Shown one piece after another: positions 15,873 through 24,644 of a DNA stretch of 64,000 nt. Position 1 is the first letter of the stretch; each line of letters opens with the position of its first letter. Source of the DNA: Nitrososphaerota archaeon (GTDB taxonomy: Archaea > Thermoproteota > Nitrososphaeria > Nitrososphaerales > Gagatemarchaeaceae); NCBI GenBank assembly GCA_027887045.1, contig JAPCJH010000001.1, positions 434,001-498,000 on the forward strand, read 5' to 3'. The position numbers and the translations under genes were made by a program. The notes under the pieces are model-generated. The model did no database searches and was not told where the DNA came from. It saw nothing but the letters and a program-made list of their open reading frames with translations.

Positions 15873-16805
15873 CTATTTGGGATATTTAACGTGGGCGTTC
15901 ACGAGGTCTTTCATCCTGCACACACTACAAACTCCGCTCGAGGAGGGATTGCCGCACACGGTACATGGAATCGATTGTCGACCCGCTTCGGATGAGAGTT
16001 TCGATACTACTTGCAGGCTCGAACGCAAAAGGACGTTCTTCATTCCAGGATGATTTGTCTCCATCTCGTTAAGATAGTCTCTTACCTCGCTCCGGAGACC
16101 CTCGTGCATGTACGGGCAGCTGACGCTTTGGAAGGGTATCCCTGACAGAAACGCGAAAAGCGCCAACTCTTCTTCGTAGATTTCCATAAAAGGCTTCACG
16201 CGTCTAATTGGGAAACTGTCATCGGAATATGTGGGGTCGAGCCACCCAATTCTCTCGACGTCCCCATGCAGGAGATTCATTAGGAATGTTTGGACGTAAT
16301 CGTCCAAGTTGTGCGCTGTCGCGACCACGCCGACATCGGCCTTTATCGCCGCCTCGTCGATCGCCCTCCTCCGGAAGACCCCGCAGAAGCCGCAGGACGA
16401 GATGTCTCTCTCGTCTTTCCAGTCCAGCGCTTGGTCAAGCGAGAAACCGAAGAGTTCTTTGTAAGATACAATGATGTGTTGCACGTGGAGTTCCTCTGTC
16501 AGCTTCTTTGCATGCGCGATTGCTTCGTCCCGATACCCCTCAACACCTTCGTCGATCGAGATTGCGACCAACTCGTTCTTCTTGAACTGATTGAGCCCTT
16601 GAAGAATCTTGAGCAACGAAAGGCTATCCTTTCCACCCGAGACCGCCACGCCAACTCTCTCACCATAGTCTATCATGTGGTATTTCGAAATCGTCTTTCG
16701 TGTCTTCTCGACCAGGGAATTTCTGAAACACGAAGAGCAGAGCGACTCGCCGGAGTACCTACGCGTGTAGACTATGTTAGCGCCGCATCTTACGCATCCC
16801 GACAA
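15873..16805 (-). CDS. tRNA 2-thiolation enzyme, TtuA/Ncs6 family
   Basis: A PP-loop ATPase of about 310 residues from TTG 16805. The zinc finger CVRCG...CSSC is at the N-terminus, the PP-loop VSGGKDSLS follows, then CGFC and a later SCPY cysteine that together would hold an Fe-S cluster, and a C-terminal CTVC...CSVC zinc finger. This domain order matches TtuA and Ncs6/CTU1, which adenylate a tRNA uridine (position 54 or wobble 34) and insert sulfur from a ubiquitin-like carrier. Which uridine is modified cannot be read from sequence. The upstream in-frame extension to 16889 is probably untranslated because it overlaps the divergent promoter. Confidence 0.88.
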   Translation of the reverse strand: MSGCVRCGANIVYTRRYSGESLCSSCFRNSLVEKTRKTISKYHMIDYGERVGVAVSGGKDSLSLLKILQGLNQFKKNELVAISIDEGVEGYRDEAIAHAKKLTEELHVQHIIVSYKELFGFSLDQALDWKDERDISSCGFCGVFRRRAIDEAAIKADVGVVATAHNLDDYVQTFLMNLLHGDVERIGWLDPTYSDDSFPIRRVKPFMEIYEEELALFAFLSGIPFQSVSCPYMHEGLRSEVRDYLNEMETNHPGMKNVLLRSSLQVVSKLSSEAGRQSIPCTVCGNPSSSGVCSVCRMKDLVNAHVKYPK

Positions 16806-16824
16806 TTGCAGATTATTTCTGCAA
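16806..16824. promoter_or_regulatory. Inverted repeat in the divergent thiolase/site-2-protease promoter region
   Basis: TTGCAGA-ttatt-TCTGCAA (16806-16824) is a perfect 7-bp dyad directly upstream of the preferred TTG start of the TtuA/Ncs6 gene. TATA-like ggtattaag and ccttaaag elements follow at about 16830-16856. It could be an operator or a 5' leader hairpin; function unknown. Confidence 0.3.
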
Positions 16825-16883
16825 AGACTAGGTATTAAGAATGAAACCTTAAAGCGTTCAGGGCCAAGCGAGTTTAAGAGCAA

Positions 16884-18137
16884 TTGCAAGACGAGTACAG
16901 GAGCGTCAGTTTCAAGTACGGAGTCCTGATGTTGAGGACCAGACGGCTTCTCGGAGTCCTTGACAAGCTAGGTACCTACAGGATTACGAAACCACTCGCA
17001 TGGTTCATGCTCTACATAATGCCCGTAGCCGCCGTCGCGGCGTTCATCCTGCTGCTGGGGCCAATCGCGATCTTGTTCTCATCCCAGGGGCCGGGGCTTG
17101 CTCAGTACATCAGGTCGTTGACACCGCTCGCAAATCTCCTGCTTCCAGGGGTCAACCCTTACGTCCCTATCGTCTACGGTTGGATCGCGCTTATTATCGG
17201 GATGGTCGTGCACGAAGCATCACACGGCATTGTGGCACGAAGCCTCGGGATGCCGGTGAAATCGGCCGGGCTGCTCTTCTTCTTGATTGTGCCGATTGGA
17301 GCATTCGTGGAAGTCGACGACAAGGTCCTGAAGGAGGCTCGCGCCCGAGATTCAGGGAGGGTGCTCGCCGCCGGGTCTGGAATCAACCTGATCGTTGCGG
17401 TCGCCGCGCTCTTGTTGATGATCGTTGCCGTTTCCACGATGGTTCCAGCCACGAATGGTGCTGGTGTCTCAGTGGTGTACACCACCCCTCAGGGCCCCAC
17501 AGCTGCTGCTGCGGCCGGGGTAAGTCCTGGCGATTTTCTGTTGAAGATGGACAACAAGCCATACCTGCAAGCAATCAATGACACCGCGGTCTACAAGCCG
17601 GGGAATGTGGTGAACGTCACGATATATAGGAACGGCCACACGTTCACCATATCAAACGTGACGCTTGGAAGCAGGAGCTTCCTTGACACGAGGACCAACC
17701 AAACCTTTACTGTTGCGTTCTTCGGAGTGGGGGTAATCACGAGCGAAGGCCTTCAGAGCACTGTGAGCAACTACCTCCAAGCCTTCACCCGGTCCCCCGC
17801 TCCATACGTGTGCATACCCACACTTCCGAGGTGCCAGGATTACGTGCCTTTTTCCGACCCGCTCGTTGGATTCTACACATCTAGTCTGGGCCCGGCGCTG
17901 CCTGTTGTGGTCAATCTGCTCTTCTGGATATACTTCGTAAACTTCAACCTGGCTATCTTCAACAGTCTCCCGATATTCCCCATGGACGGCGGACAGGCAT
18001 TCGAAATCGGGCTGAGGGCGTTGGGACGCGGGAAGTTCAGCGACGAGTTGACGAGTCGAGTCATGGCCCTGGTCACGCTGTCGTTAGTCGCGCTCCTCCT
18101 GATAATCATCGTGGGACCGTATTTGTTCTTCAGATAA
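16884..18137 (+). CDS. Site-2 protease family (M50) membrane metalloprotease with PDZ domain
   Basis: About 417 residues, with several transmembrane helices. The zinc motif HEASH sits in a helix (GMVVHEASHGIVARSLG, about residue 110), a PDZ-like region follows (about 195-265), and the third ligand motif LPIFPMDGG is near the C-terminus. These are the hallmarks of site-2/RseP proteases that cut substrates inside the membrane, releasing membrane-tethered regulators. The start at TTG 16884 is tentative; ATG 16929 is possible but removes part of a conserved-looking first segment. No obvious substrate gene is nearby. Confidence 0.88.
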   Translation: MQDEYRSVSFKYGVLMLRTRRLLGVLDKLGTYRITKPLAWFMLYIMPVAAVAAFILLLGPIAILFSSQGPGLAQYIRSLTPLANLLLPGVNPYVPIVYGWIALIIGMVVHEASHGIVARSLGMPVKSAGLLFFLIVPIGAFVEVDDKVLKEARARDSGRVLAAGSGINLIVAVAALLLMIVAVSTMVPATNGAGVSVVYTTPQGPTAAAAAGVSPGDFLLKMDNKPYLQAINDTAVYKPGNVVNVTIYRNGHTFTISNVTLGSRSFLDTRTNQTFTVAFFGVGVITSEGLQSTVSNYLQAFTRSPAPYVCIPTLPRCQDYVPFSDPLVGFYTSSLGPALPVVVNLLFWIYFVNFNLAIFNSLPIFPMDGGQAFEIGLRALGRGKFSDELTSRVMALVTLSLVALLLIIIVGPYLFFR

Positions 18138-18202
18138 CGAGCGAAGTTTGACCCTAGCCCGCAGACCGTAGCGGGTTAAATATTCTCAACGACTATTCTC
18201 CC

Positions 18203-18523
18203 ATGGTTTCTCCAATCCTGATCTTTATGTCGTGGTTGGCGCTACCATCCCATTTACCCCTCGACGTGCAAACACCGCTCGATTTCACGGGAATCATACA
18301 GCAGCTCGCGCAGAAGTTCACGACTGCCGCGACGGCGCTTCTGGGGACCCTTGATCAGAGTGTGATTGCTGTATCGAGGGTCGCGTATGTTTCGACTTTG
18401 ATGCTCGGTACTTTGTTATGGGCCACTAGGGTTGAACGCAGGCTCGGAAGAGATTTGATCAAGGGCGGCATAGTGCTCGCCGTGTTGGCAGAGTTCATCT
18501 TCCCTCTGATTGGTAAGTTCTGA
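18203..18523 (+). CDS. Small membrane protein of unknown function
   Basis: 106 residues from ATG 18203, with a TATA-like ttaaata about 25 nt before it, supporting a leaderless transcript. It has an N-terminal hydrophobic segment, a polar middle, and two further hydrophobic helices near residues 57-73 and 86-102. I do not recognise a family. The pattern (signal-like N-terminus plus two helices) recalls small pilin-like or VirB2-type proteins, but no motif supports this. It overlaps the convergent pelota gene by 29 bp. Confidence 0.55.
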   Translation: MVSPILIFMSWLALPSHLPLDVQTPLDFTGIIQQLAQKFTTAATALLGTLDQSVIAVSRVAYVSTLMLGTLLWATRVERRLGRDLIKGGIVLAVLAEFIFPLIGKF

Positions 18524-19571
18524 AAGCGTAGCGGAGGAGGGCGACTATCCCCCCGAACGCGGAGACCTGTTTTCCAAACTCCAGGGATGAGTCAGCGAGA
18601 TAGACCTTCCCGCCCTGGGCCTCGATTGTGTTCATCGTATCCACAACTTCGTCCTCCTTGGTGGGACCTGAGAAAACAAAGTCCGTAACGGCACATCTGT
18701 CGATGGCCCCCGCAACCGCCGCTTCTCTGACTCGAGGAAGGGAATATGCTACCTTCCCGTCGTTGGTCGAGATTCTCTTCACCGCTTCGTTAACAAGACC
18801 CTGGATTTCTACGACCGAGCTGTCGGCGGCGACCTTATGGAACCCGGGAAACTTGAGCAAGCCTCTGACGCCGTCCGCGCCGGCCAAGTCGAATCCCTCG
18901 ATCACCCTTACCATTTTCCCGATGGATGGGTCATCCGATAGGAGGTTCCCGAGTGTTAGCTTTGTGTGCCCCGGTCCTGCGACCAGGATGGTGTCCCCCT
19001 CCCTTGAAGTCTCCTTGACGACTCCGAGCACCTTCCTGAAAAACGGCTCCGAGCTCTGCTCTTGAGACATCTTTCCCCCTAGACCAGAATCTATGCTTGC
19101 GACAATCGCCAAGTGTGACCCGCTCAGCGTGCCGACGCCGGCTTCACGCCTATCAATCGCGATGAGGATGAACCTCTTGTTCACGTTCTTACTCGAGTTG
19201 ACCAGCCGGATGTCAAGGGCGCTCCACCTTACCTTCCTGAGTGTAAATGCGTGCCCGGGGGACAGAGATTGCGCGTGGGTACCCGTCCTGCTGATGGTTT
19301 CGTCGCTGGCCTCCTTGATCGTTCCGCGTATCCTGATCCTTCCGACGCTGCTGTCGAGGTGGACCTCTTCCACCTCAAGCGCGATCGTGACCTTGACCCT
19401 CTCACCCTTGTCTGGGCGCGAGTACTCCTCCTCTCTCTTCACCACCTTCGAACTTTTGGTGACTACGACGTCCCCTTTCCGGATGAGGCGTCTGAGAACC
19501 CAGAGGTCTTCCGGTGATTCGATTAGGGCAGAGAGTCGTCCGTGCTTCGGATCGAAGCTCGTTATGATCAA
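18495..19571 (-). CDS. pelA: Pelota (Dom34), mRNA surveillance and ribosome rescue factor
   Basis: 358 residues matching archaeal Pelota from end to end: the Sm-like N-terminal domain, an eRF1-like central domain (about 130-260) and the C-terminal L7Ae-like domain. Unlike aRF1, it lacks the GGQ and NIKS motifs. With aEF1A or ABCE1, Pelota opens stalled ribosomes. It starts 10 bp after dnaG and is probably co-transcribed with it. Confidence 0.93.
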   Translation of the reverse strand: MIITSFDPKHGRLSALIESPEDLWVLRRLIRKGDVVVTKSSKVVKREEEYSRPDKGERVKVTIALEVEEVHLDSSVGRIRIRGTIKEASDETISRTGTHAQSLSPGHAFTLRKVRWSALDIRLVNSSKNVNKRFILIAIDRREAGVGTLSGSHLAIVASIDSGLGGKMSQEQSSEPFFRKVLGVVKETSREGDTILVAGPGHTKLTLGNLLSDDPSIGKMVRVIEGFDLAGADGVRGLLKFPGFHKVAADSSVVEIQGLVNEAVKRISTNDGKVAYSLPRVREAAVAGAIDRCAVTDFVFSGPTKEDEVVDTMNTIEAQGGKVYLADSSLEFGKQVSAFGGIVALLRYAFRTYQSEGR

Positions 19572-19580
19572 GGGCGAGTT

Positions 19581-20738
19581 TTACTCGAGCCCAAGATCTC
19601 TGAATGTGCCTATTCGCATGCCGTCGGGGAGACTCTCAATCTCTCCGGTCCTGTGGCCGATCAATCCCTTAACCCCGACCTTCGAGGCCGATTCAACCAA
19701 CCTCTGCGTTATGATCCCGTCGAATACCAAGAATTGAGCTCCGCTTGCTGACTCGAGTTTCGCCACGAGCTCGCTGATCGGGAACCTGCCAACCTCGTGC
19801 AAAGATTCGTCGAGGAGTATCGCCTCGAGGGTGCCATTCAAGGACGGGAATAGCTCTCTCGTCTTCTCCACGATTGGTTCCGCGGGAGTCTCCACGCGTT
19901 CCCGGGCGCGCTCTGCCCTTTGCGCCCTCGGCGTGGGCTCTCCCCTTTCGGAGCGTAACAGGTGCAAAACCTCCACTGGTGTGAGGTCCTCAACTTCCTT
20001 TCCGGTCGGGGCGCGCAGAACTTTTTCGACGCGAACCACCTGGGCTAGTTCTTTCTCGATCAGGTCTCCACCCCTGTCTCCGTCGAGGACGGCGATAAGC
20101 TTCTTCTTCTTCCCGAGTTCGATTATTGAATCAGGAACGCTAGTTCCTTCCAGAGCGACCACGTTCTCGATCCCTGCTCTGAGGAATAATACGACGTCGG
20201 CCCGCCCTTCCACAAGGTAGATCGTGTCAGATGTGTATACGCCAGGCCCGGCTGGAAGATTCTCAAGTCCGTAATTCACCACTCTTGCTCTTTTTGTCGA
20301 TTCGACAACGTCCTTCAGCACGTTTTCGCCTTCGCTCGTGCTCTTGGAACTCCAATCACGCATGATTAGCTTGGCTCTGTCGACGATCTGCTTCCTCTTG
20401 GATGCCCTGACGTCCTCGATGCCCTCCAAGGTGAACCTGGATGAGCACGGCCCTACTTTGTCGACACTCTCAACCGCGGCGGCGATTAATGCAGCTGTAC
20501 CGATGTCCGTCGACATCGGGATTAAGACGTCTCCGCGGGTCTTGTCGTTTTTCGACTCGAGGTTTATCTCAATTCGGCCCACCTTCCAGCTTTTTTGAAG
20601 CTCGTTAAGGTTCATTTCAGGACCGAAGAGACCTTCGGTCTGGCCAAAGATAGCACCGATTACGTCCGCACGTTCCACTACGCCGTCGACGTCGAACCTC
20701 AGTTTAACGAGGTACTTGATTATACCTGTATCTGGCAT
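19581..20738 (-). CDS. dnaG: Archaeal DnaG-type primase
   Basis: 385 residues with the Toprim domain in the middle (about 165-250): LVEGRADV, the VALEG region and AVLDGDRGG (DxD metal site). The flanking N-terminal archaeal DnaG domain is also present. In archaea this protein is mainly an exosome component and has weak primase activity. It starts with ATG at 20738, with an AT-rich stretch and TATA-like gtttatattc (about 20806-20816) upstream. pelota follows in the same operon, an RNA-quality-control pairing. Confidence 0.93.
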   Translation of the reverse strand: MPDTGIIKYLVKLRFDVDGVVERADVIGAIFGQTEGLFGPEMNLNELQKSWKVGRIEINLESKNDKTRGDVLIPMSTDIGTAALIAAAVESVDKVGPCSSRFTLEGIEDVRASKRKQIVDRAKLIMRDWSSKSTSEGENVLKDVVESTKRARVVNYGLENLPAGPGVYTSDTIYLVEGRADVVLFLRAGIENVVALEGTSVPDSIIELGKKKKLIAVLDGDRGGDLIEKELAQVVRVEKVLRAPTGKEVEDLTPVEVLHLLRSERGEPTPRAQRAERARERVETPAEPIVEKTRELFPSLNGTLEAILLDESLHEVGRFPISELVAKLESASGAQFLVFDGIITQRLVESASKVGVKGLIGHRTGEIESLPDGMRIGTFRDLGLE

Positions 20739-20831
20739 ATGCGTTCATCTACTTTTTTAGCTAGTTAACGGAAATTAGCTTTACAAAATTAGTTGAAACT
20801 ATCCTGAATATAAACTCTTAGATTTCATAGT

Positions 20832-21242
20832 TCAGGTTTCATAGGCATCGACGAGATGCCCGAAGCGCTTTAGGTTCTCGATGTGCCTGAAAACACCTCG
20901 GGAGGCCCTGAGGAGTCGCTTTCGTTCCGTGAGAGAGATCAGGTGACCATCATGTTTGAGGATTTTCGAGTATTTCGTGGCGAGGGAACCGCCTTCCCTG
21001 TCTAGATCAGTAAGGATTACGACCCTCCGGTGGGTTGCGAGCTTTTCTCTTGAATCGTGTTTCTTGATCGTCGATATACTAAGGAACGGCCCGTCGTAGC
21101 CGACCTTTCTGATCGCTGCCGCGTCCCGTTTACCCTCTACGAGTACGATGCCGCCTTCTTTTGACAGATAATTCAACTCAGTTACTAATTCCCGCAGGAA
21201 TTCGACGAAATCAGTGAACCTTCTGTCTGGGTTTCGTTCCAA
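20832..21242 (-). CDS. Small stand-alone Toprim-domain protein
   Basis: About 136 residues from a TTG at 21242; ATG 21293 and 21338 are longer options but add poorly structured sequence. Toprim motifs are visible: IVLVEGKRDAAAIR (catalytic Glu) and VILTDLDREGG (DxD). Such mini-Toprim proteins resemble RNase M5 and small archaeal primase-like proteins acting on RNA or DNA ends. It lies between dnaG and a structured RNA candidate, on the same strand. Its substrate is unknown. Confidence 0.75.
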   Translation of the reverse strand: MERNPDRRFTDFVEFLRELVTELNYLSKEGGIVLVEGKRDAAAIRKVGYDGPFLSISTIKKHDSREKLATHRRVVILTDLDREGGSLATKYSKILKHDGHLISLTERKRLLRASRGVFRHIENLKRFGHLVDAYET

Positions 21243-21389
21243 TAGTATCCCCGTAGGAATGAATGTAGCCCGTCTCTGACAAGCATGGCTCATCCGCCGG
21301 CTTTCGCCGAATCTCGCCAAGCCTCTTTTGGCGGGCAAAGTCTTTGGGAGGTACTCGGTAATAAGAGTTCGGAAGCGGCGGCTTTCGTC

Positions 21390-21461
21390 TGTAGCGCGTC
21401 TGGGTAAACCATCTGCTCATCAAAGCGTATCACCGCCTTCGCAGGTGGCCGTTTTACGCGC
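21390..21461 (-). ncRNA. Candidate H/ACA guide RNA
   Basis: On the minus strand: lower stem GCGCGT/ACGCGC, an internal loop (7 and 9 nt), an 8-bp upper stem CCACCTGC/GCAGATGG, then a K-turn-like apex with tandem GA and TGATGA. The lower stem is followed by T and the trinucleotide ACA. The 3' pocket strand to ACA distance is 16 nt, matching the usual 14-16 nt rule for archaeal pseudouridine guides. An outer 10-bp stem (21380-21389 with 21467-21476) also exists and could mean a larger RNA. It lies just downstream of pheT. Not confirmed by target matching. Confidence 0.4.
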
Positions 21462-21500
21462 AGTAGGACGAAAGCCGTCTGCCTCGAAACTCGCGCTATA

Positions 21501-23162
21501 CTATTTAGTCGTTCCTTCCTCTGCCCGCGTTTCCCTCTCGAGCAGACTTGTCAGGTCCAGCTCGAAACCGACGACGGGGAGGTTGACCCCGAATGCAGCA
21601 ATAGAACCTGGCGTGATCTCGCCGACGTGCCCTAGGGTGCCTCCAGAGAATTCTATCGAGGCGCATCGCCCCTCGAGGAAACCCCAGCGAGAGGAGCCAT
21701 GTGTTCTCAGTTCCTTCCCGTAGAGTGTCCTGAAGAACGCGTCCAAGTAGGATTTCGCCTCGGAGTATCCCGCCTGGGCATGAGCGATCAGGACCCCCAG
21801 ATGCCAACTTTCGCGAACGTATTCCTCCTCCCTGTTGTAGACGCGTCCGACCTCGAAGACCCTCTGAGGATACTCTTCCTTCACGTTGCGGGAGAGGACC
21901 CCCATAAGAGAGGGGAGGACGGAATCTCGAAGAACGGCGTGTTCGATGCTGCGCGGGTTCTCGACCTCTATCTTACCGTTGGAGGGTCTTCCAAAATGCT
22001 GGTACAGTGTCAATTCGTCCAGCAATTCATAGCCCATGGATTCGGTCAAGCCAGAAGACGTCATGAGCTCGACGAACTTCTCGATCAACTGGGAGACTGA
22101 GTTGAAGGAGCCTGGCGTTGGGCTCGGAGGGTATGCCGGTTCGATCCTGTCGATTCCGTAACCGAGGGCGACTTCTTCGGCCAGGTCGACCGGGTGCAAC
22201 AGGTCAATCCTGTAACGCGGGGCGAGGACGGAAACCCTTCCAAGAGGCTCGATTCTGCTTCGCCTCAGGCACACGTCAATCTCGGAAGAGTTGATCGCGA
22301 GTCCGGTTACCTTCCTCACCAGGTCTCTGTCGAGCGAGAACTTCCTCGGTCGAAGGTCGGGGGTGACTCGCCGACGGTCGCCATACTTGACTAGGACGAA
22401 CCCAATGCGAGCGCCCATGTCCGCCAGTGTTGTGCAGACTATTGCCAGAGTGTCCTCACCGGCTTCTTCGTCTGTGGAGGTGACATCGATGAACAGATTC
22501 CGTGTCGTGACAGAGACTTTCGTCTCGTTTCCGTTGATGATTGGTGGAAAGGAAAATATCAACCCCTTCGAATCCTTCAATATCGGGTAGCCACTCGCAC
22601 CAGCCAGTATGTGCCCGTAGGTTCTCCCAGTCTGAGACTCGGCCAGAATTTGAGCCAATTCAATTTTTTGCGAACCGCCCAGGGGCGTCAATTTCAGAGT
22701 GGGTGCGGCCGACTCATAGGAGATCGGGGGACGAATCACGTCCAGATTGTGCAGGCCAATCGCCACCTTGCGCCGTTTCCTACCCAAGCCGTTGTGGAGG
22801 TCCTCCTGCATCGAAATGAGCTGGCGTACGTCTTCCTTGTCCATCTTCAGACCCCGTGCAACTGCACACGCGACGTACGGCCTCACTCTGGCAAGCTTAC
22901 GGTCAACGCGGACTTGCACTCCCGAACTGCTGGTCGAGTACCTGGGTAGACCGAGCTGGATGCCGAGGATTCCACGAAGCGCTTTCGCAATCCCGTAATC
23001 TGTTGCTAGGTCCGGTCGGTTCGGGCTGTATTCGACCCGGACCGAATCGCTCTCCCGACTTTCTATGTCCAACCCGATGTACGGCAGTCGTGCCAATACT
23101 CTCTTTCTGTCGGCCCCGACCAGGCGCGTCAGTCTATCGAAGTAAAGTTTCACTACTGGCAA
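21501..23162 (-). CDS. pheT: Phenylalanyl-tRNA synthetase beta subunit
   Basis: 553 residues of archaeal/eukaryotic-type PheRS beta. The B1 domain is at the N-terminus, the B3/B4 editing region follows with the phrase YSPNRPDL near residue 45, and the catalytic-like B6/B7 domains are at the C-terminus. It starts with TTG at 23162 and overlaps the end of pheS by 29 bp, indicating translational coupling. With PheS it forms the (alpha-beta)2 enzyme; the beta subunit hydrolyses mischarged Tyr-tRNAPhe. Confidence 0.93.
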   Translation of the reverse strand: MPVVKLYFDRLTRLVGADRKRVLARLPYIGLDIESRESDSVRVEYSPNRPDLATDYGIAKALRGILGIQLGLPRYSTSSSGVQVRVDRKLARVRPYVACAVARGLKMDKEDVRQLISMQEDLHNGLGRKRRKVAIGLHNLDVIRPPISYESAAPTLKLTPLGGSQKIELAQILAESQTGRTYGHILAGASGYPILKDSKGLIFSFPPIINGNETKVSVTTRNLFIDVTSTDEEAGEDTLAIVCTTLADMGARIGFVLVKYGDRRRVTPDLRPRKFSLDRDLVRKVTGLAINSSEIDVCLRRSRIEPLGRVSVLAPRYRIDLLHPVDLAEEVALGYGIDRIEPAYPPSPTPGSFNSVSQLIEKFVELMTSSGLTESMGYELLDELTLYQHFGRPSNGKIEVENPRSIEHAVLRDSVLPSLMGVLSRNVKEEYPQRVFEVGRVYNREEEYVRESWHLGVLIAHAQAGYSEAKSYLDAFFRTLYGKELRTHGSSRWGFLEGRCASIEFSGGTLGHVGEITPGSIAAFGVNLPVVGFELDLTSLLERETRAEEGTTK

Positions 23163-24639
23163 ATTCTGGTCTCCTTCTCAACCAACCGAGGTCACTTTCG
23201 TAGAGTGTCCTCAGGTCGTCGAGCCCTAGCCGCAAGAGTATCAGTCGCTCGATCCCCAGCCCCCAGGCGAGCACCGGTTTTCTTACCCCGAGAGGCCACG
23301 TCACCTCGGGCCGGAAGACTCCGGAACCTCCGAGCTCAATCCAGTCCTTGGCGAGGTTCGAATAACCCATCACCTGAAGGGAAGGTTCCGTGTACGGGAA
23401 GTATGAAGGCCAGAGCTTCACGCTGCTCATTCCCAACTTCTTGTAGAACTCATTGAGGAAGCCCATCAGGTTTCGCACGTTAAGATTCTCCCCGATCATT
23501 ATCCCGTCCATCTGGTGGAACTCGGCGAGATGTTTGTAATCGAGGTTTTCGTTTCTGTAAACTCTCCCCACCGCAAACACTCTGGTTTCCTGCTTGCCCG
23601 AATTGGACAGAGCTTGTATCGTGAGCGAAGTGTTGTGCGTCCTGAGGACGAGCCTCCGGGCTTCTTGAATGTCCCAATTGTACCTCCACCCCTTGCTCCC
23701 CGTCTTCCATCCGTCTTCGTGCACTGAAGCGACGTTCGCGACAAGGCCCGTCCGCTTCAGGCTTCGGTCACTCAGCCCCTTGAGGTAGAACGTATCCTGC
23801 AAATCCCTTCCAGGGTGGTCTTGTGGCGTGAAAAGGGCGTCAAAGTTCCAGAAGGCTGATTGAATGTTTGAGCCTAGTACCTCGGTGAATCCCATCGAAA
23901 TGTATGCCTCTCGGACTTCGCCGATGAATTCGCGGACGGGATGGCGCCGCCCAGGGTATAGTCGAGGTGCCGTTGCCTCCACGTTGATCGGGCGGAACTG
24001 CTTCCCCCTCCAACTGCCTGTGGATAGCATCTCGGAAGTCAGCCTTTCGTCGTACTCCGCACCCGAGAGGGAGGAGAGCGCCCTCAGGCCTGACTCGGTC
24101 GCCCTTACCTTTGTCACTTTTTGTTCCCTTCGTGACACGATTCCTCTCTTGACCATCTCTTCGACGAGGTGAACCACGTCTTGTGACAGAGAATCCTGTC
24201 GAAGGGGTGCCTCTAGCATTGAAATTAGGTCTTCGAACTTTTGGGGGCCTTCTCCCTCGACCAAGACGAGGAGGGGACCACTTAGATCGTTGGAAGTTCT
24301 GACCCAGGAGGAGTTCTTGGCTCTTCCCAAAGCGGCTGAGAACTCGTCGCTTGAGCCGAATTCCTTCCTGATCTCGTCCAAGAGGGCTTTGCCCCCCTTT
24401 TCCCTGAGCTTGCTTACGAGGAGCAGCTCGGGAGGCATCCGCCCGCGGCTCTGCACCTCAGTGACGACGTCCTGCCGGACTTGGACGTACGACTTGGAAG
24501 CTAGCCATTCGAGCGCACGTCGTATCTGGTCCGGGTTGAGCTTCGTTGCGCGGACGACAGAGTCGAAATCTTTCCATTCCTCGTCTTTCAGCGAGTAGAG
24601 AATTTTCACTTCGATGGGGTGGAGTGGAGTCCCGGTCAA
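23134..24639 (-). CDS. pheS: Phenylalanyl-tRNA synthetase alpha subunit
   Basis: About 501 residues from TTG 24639, which lies 5 nt after the trpS stop; the longer frame to 24807 overlaps trpS and looks non-coding. N-terminal winged-helix DNA/tRNA-binding repeats (about 1-150) are followed by the class II catalytic core with motif 2 (VGRVYRNENLD, then EFHQMDG) and motif 3 (WGLGIERL). It charges tRNAPhe. Middle gene of the trpS-pheS-pheT operon. Confidence 0.93.
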   Translation of the reverse strand: MTGTPLHPIEVKILYSLKDEEWKDFDSVVRATKLNPDQIRRALEWLASKSYVQVRQDVVTEVQSRGRMPPELLLVSKLREKGGKALLDEIRKEFGSSDEFSAALGRAKNSSWVRTSNDLSGPLLVLVEGEGPQKFEDLISMLEAPLRQDSLSQDVVHLVEEMVKRGIVSRREQKVTKVRATESGLRALSSLSGAEYDERLTSEMLSTGSWRGKQFRPINVEATAPRLYPGRRHPVREFIGEVREAYISMGFTEVLGSNIQSAFWNFDALFTPQDHPGRDLQDTFYLKGLSDRSLKRTGLVANVASVHEDGWKTGSKGWRYNWDIQEARRLVLRTHNTSLTIQALSNSGKQETRVFAVGRVYRNENLDYKHLAEFHQMDGIMIGENLNVRNLMGFLNEFYKKLGMSSVKLWPSYFPYTEPSLQVMGYSNLAKDWIELGGSGVFRPEVTWPLGVRKPVLAWGLGIERLILLRLGLDDLRTLYESDLGWLRRRPEFASSETLLR

Positions 24640-24644
24640 GCTGT

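Noticed and set aside
21211-21423. A 70-codon minus-strand frame overlapping the small Toprim gene and the structured RNA
   Set aside because: It overlaps better-supported features, has no recognisable motif and its Arg/Pro-rich composition is typical of shadow frames.
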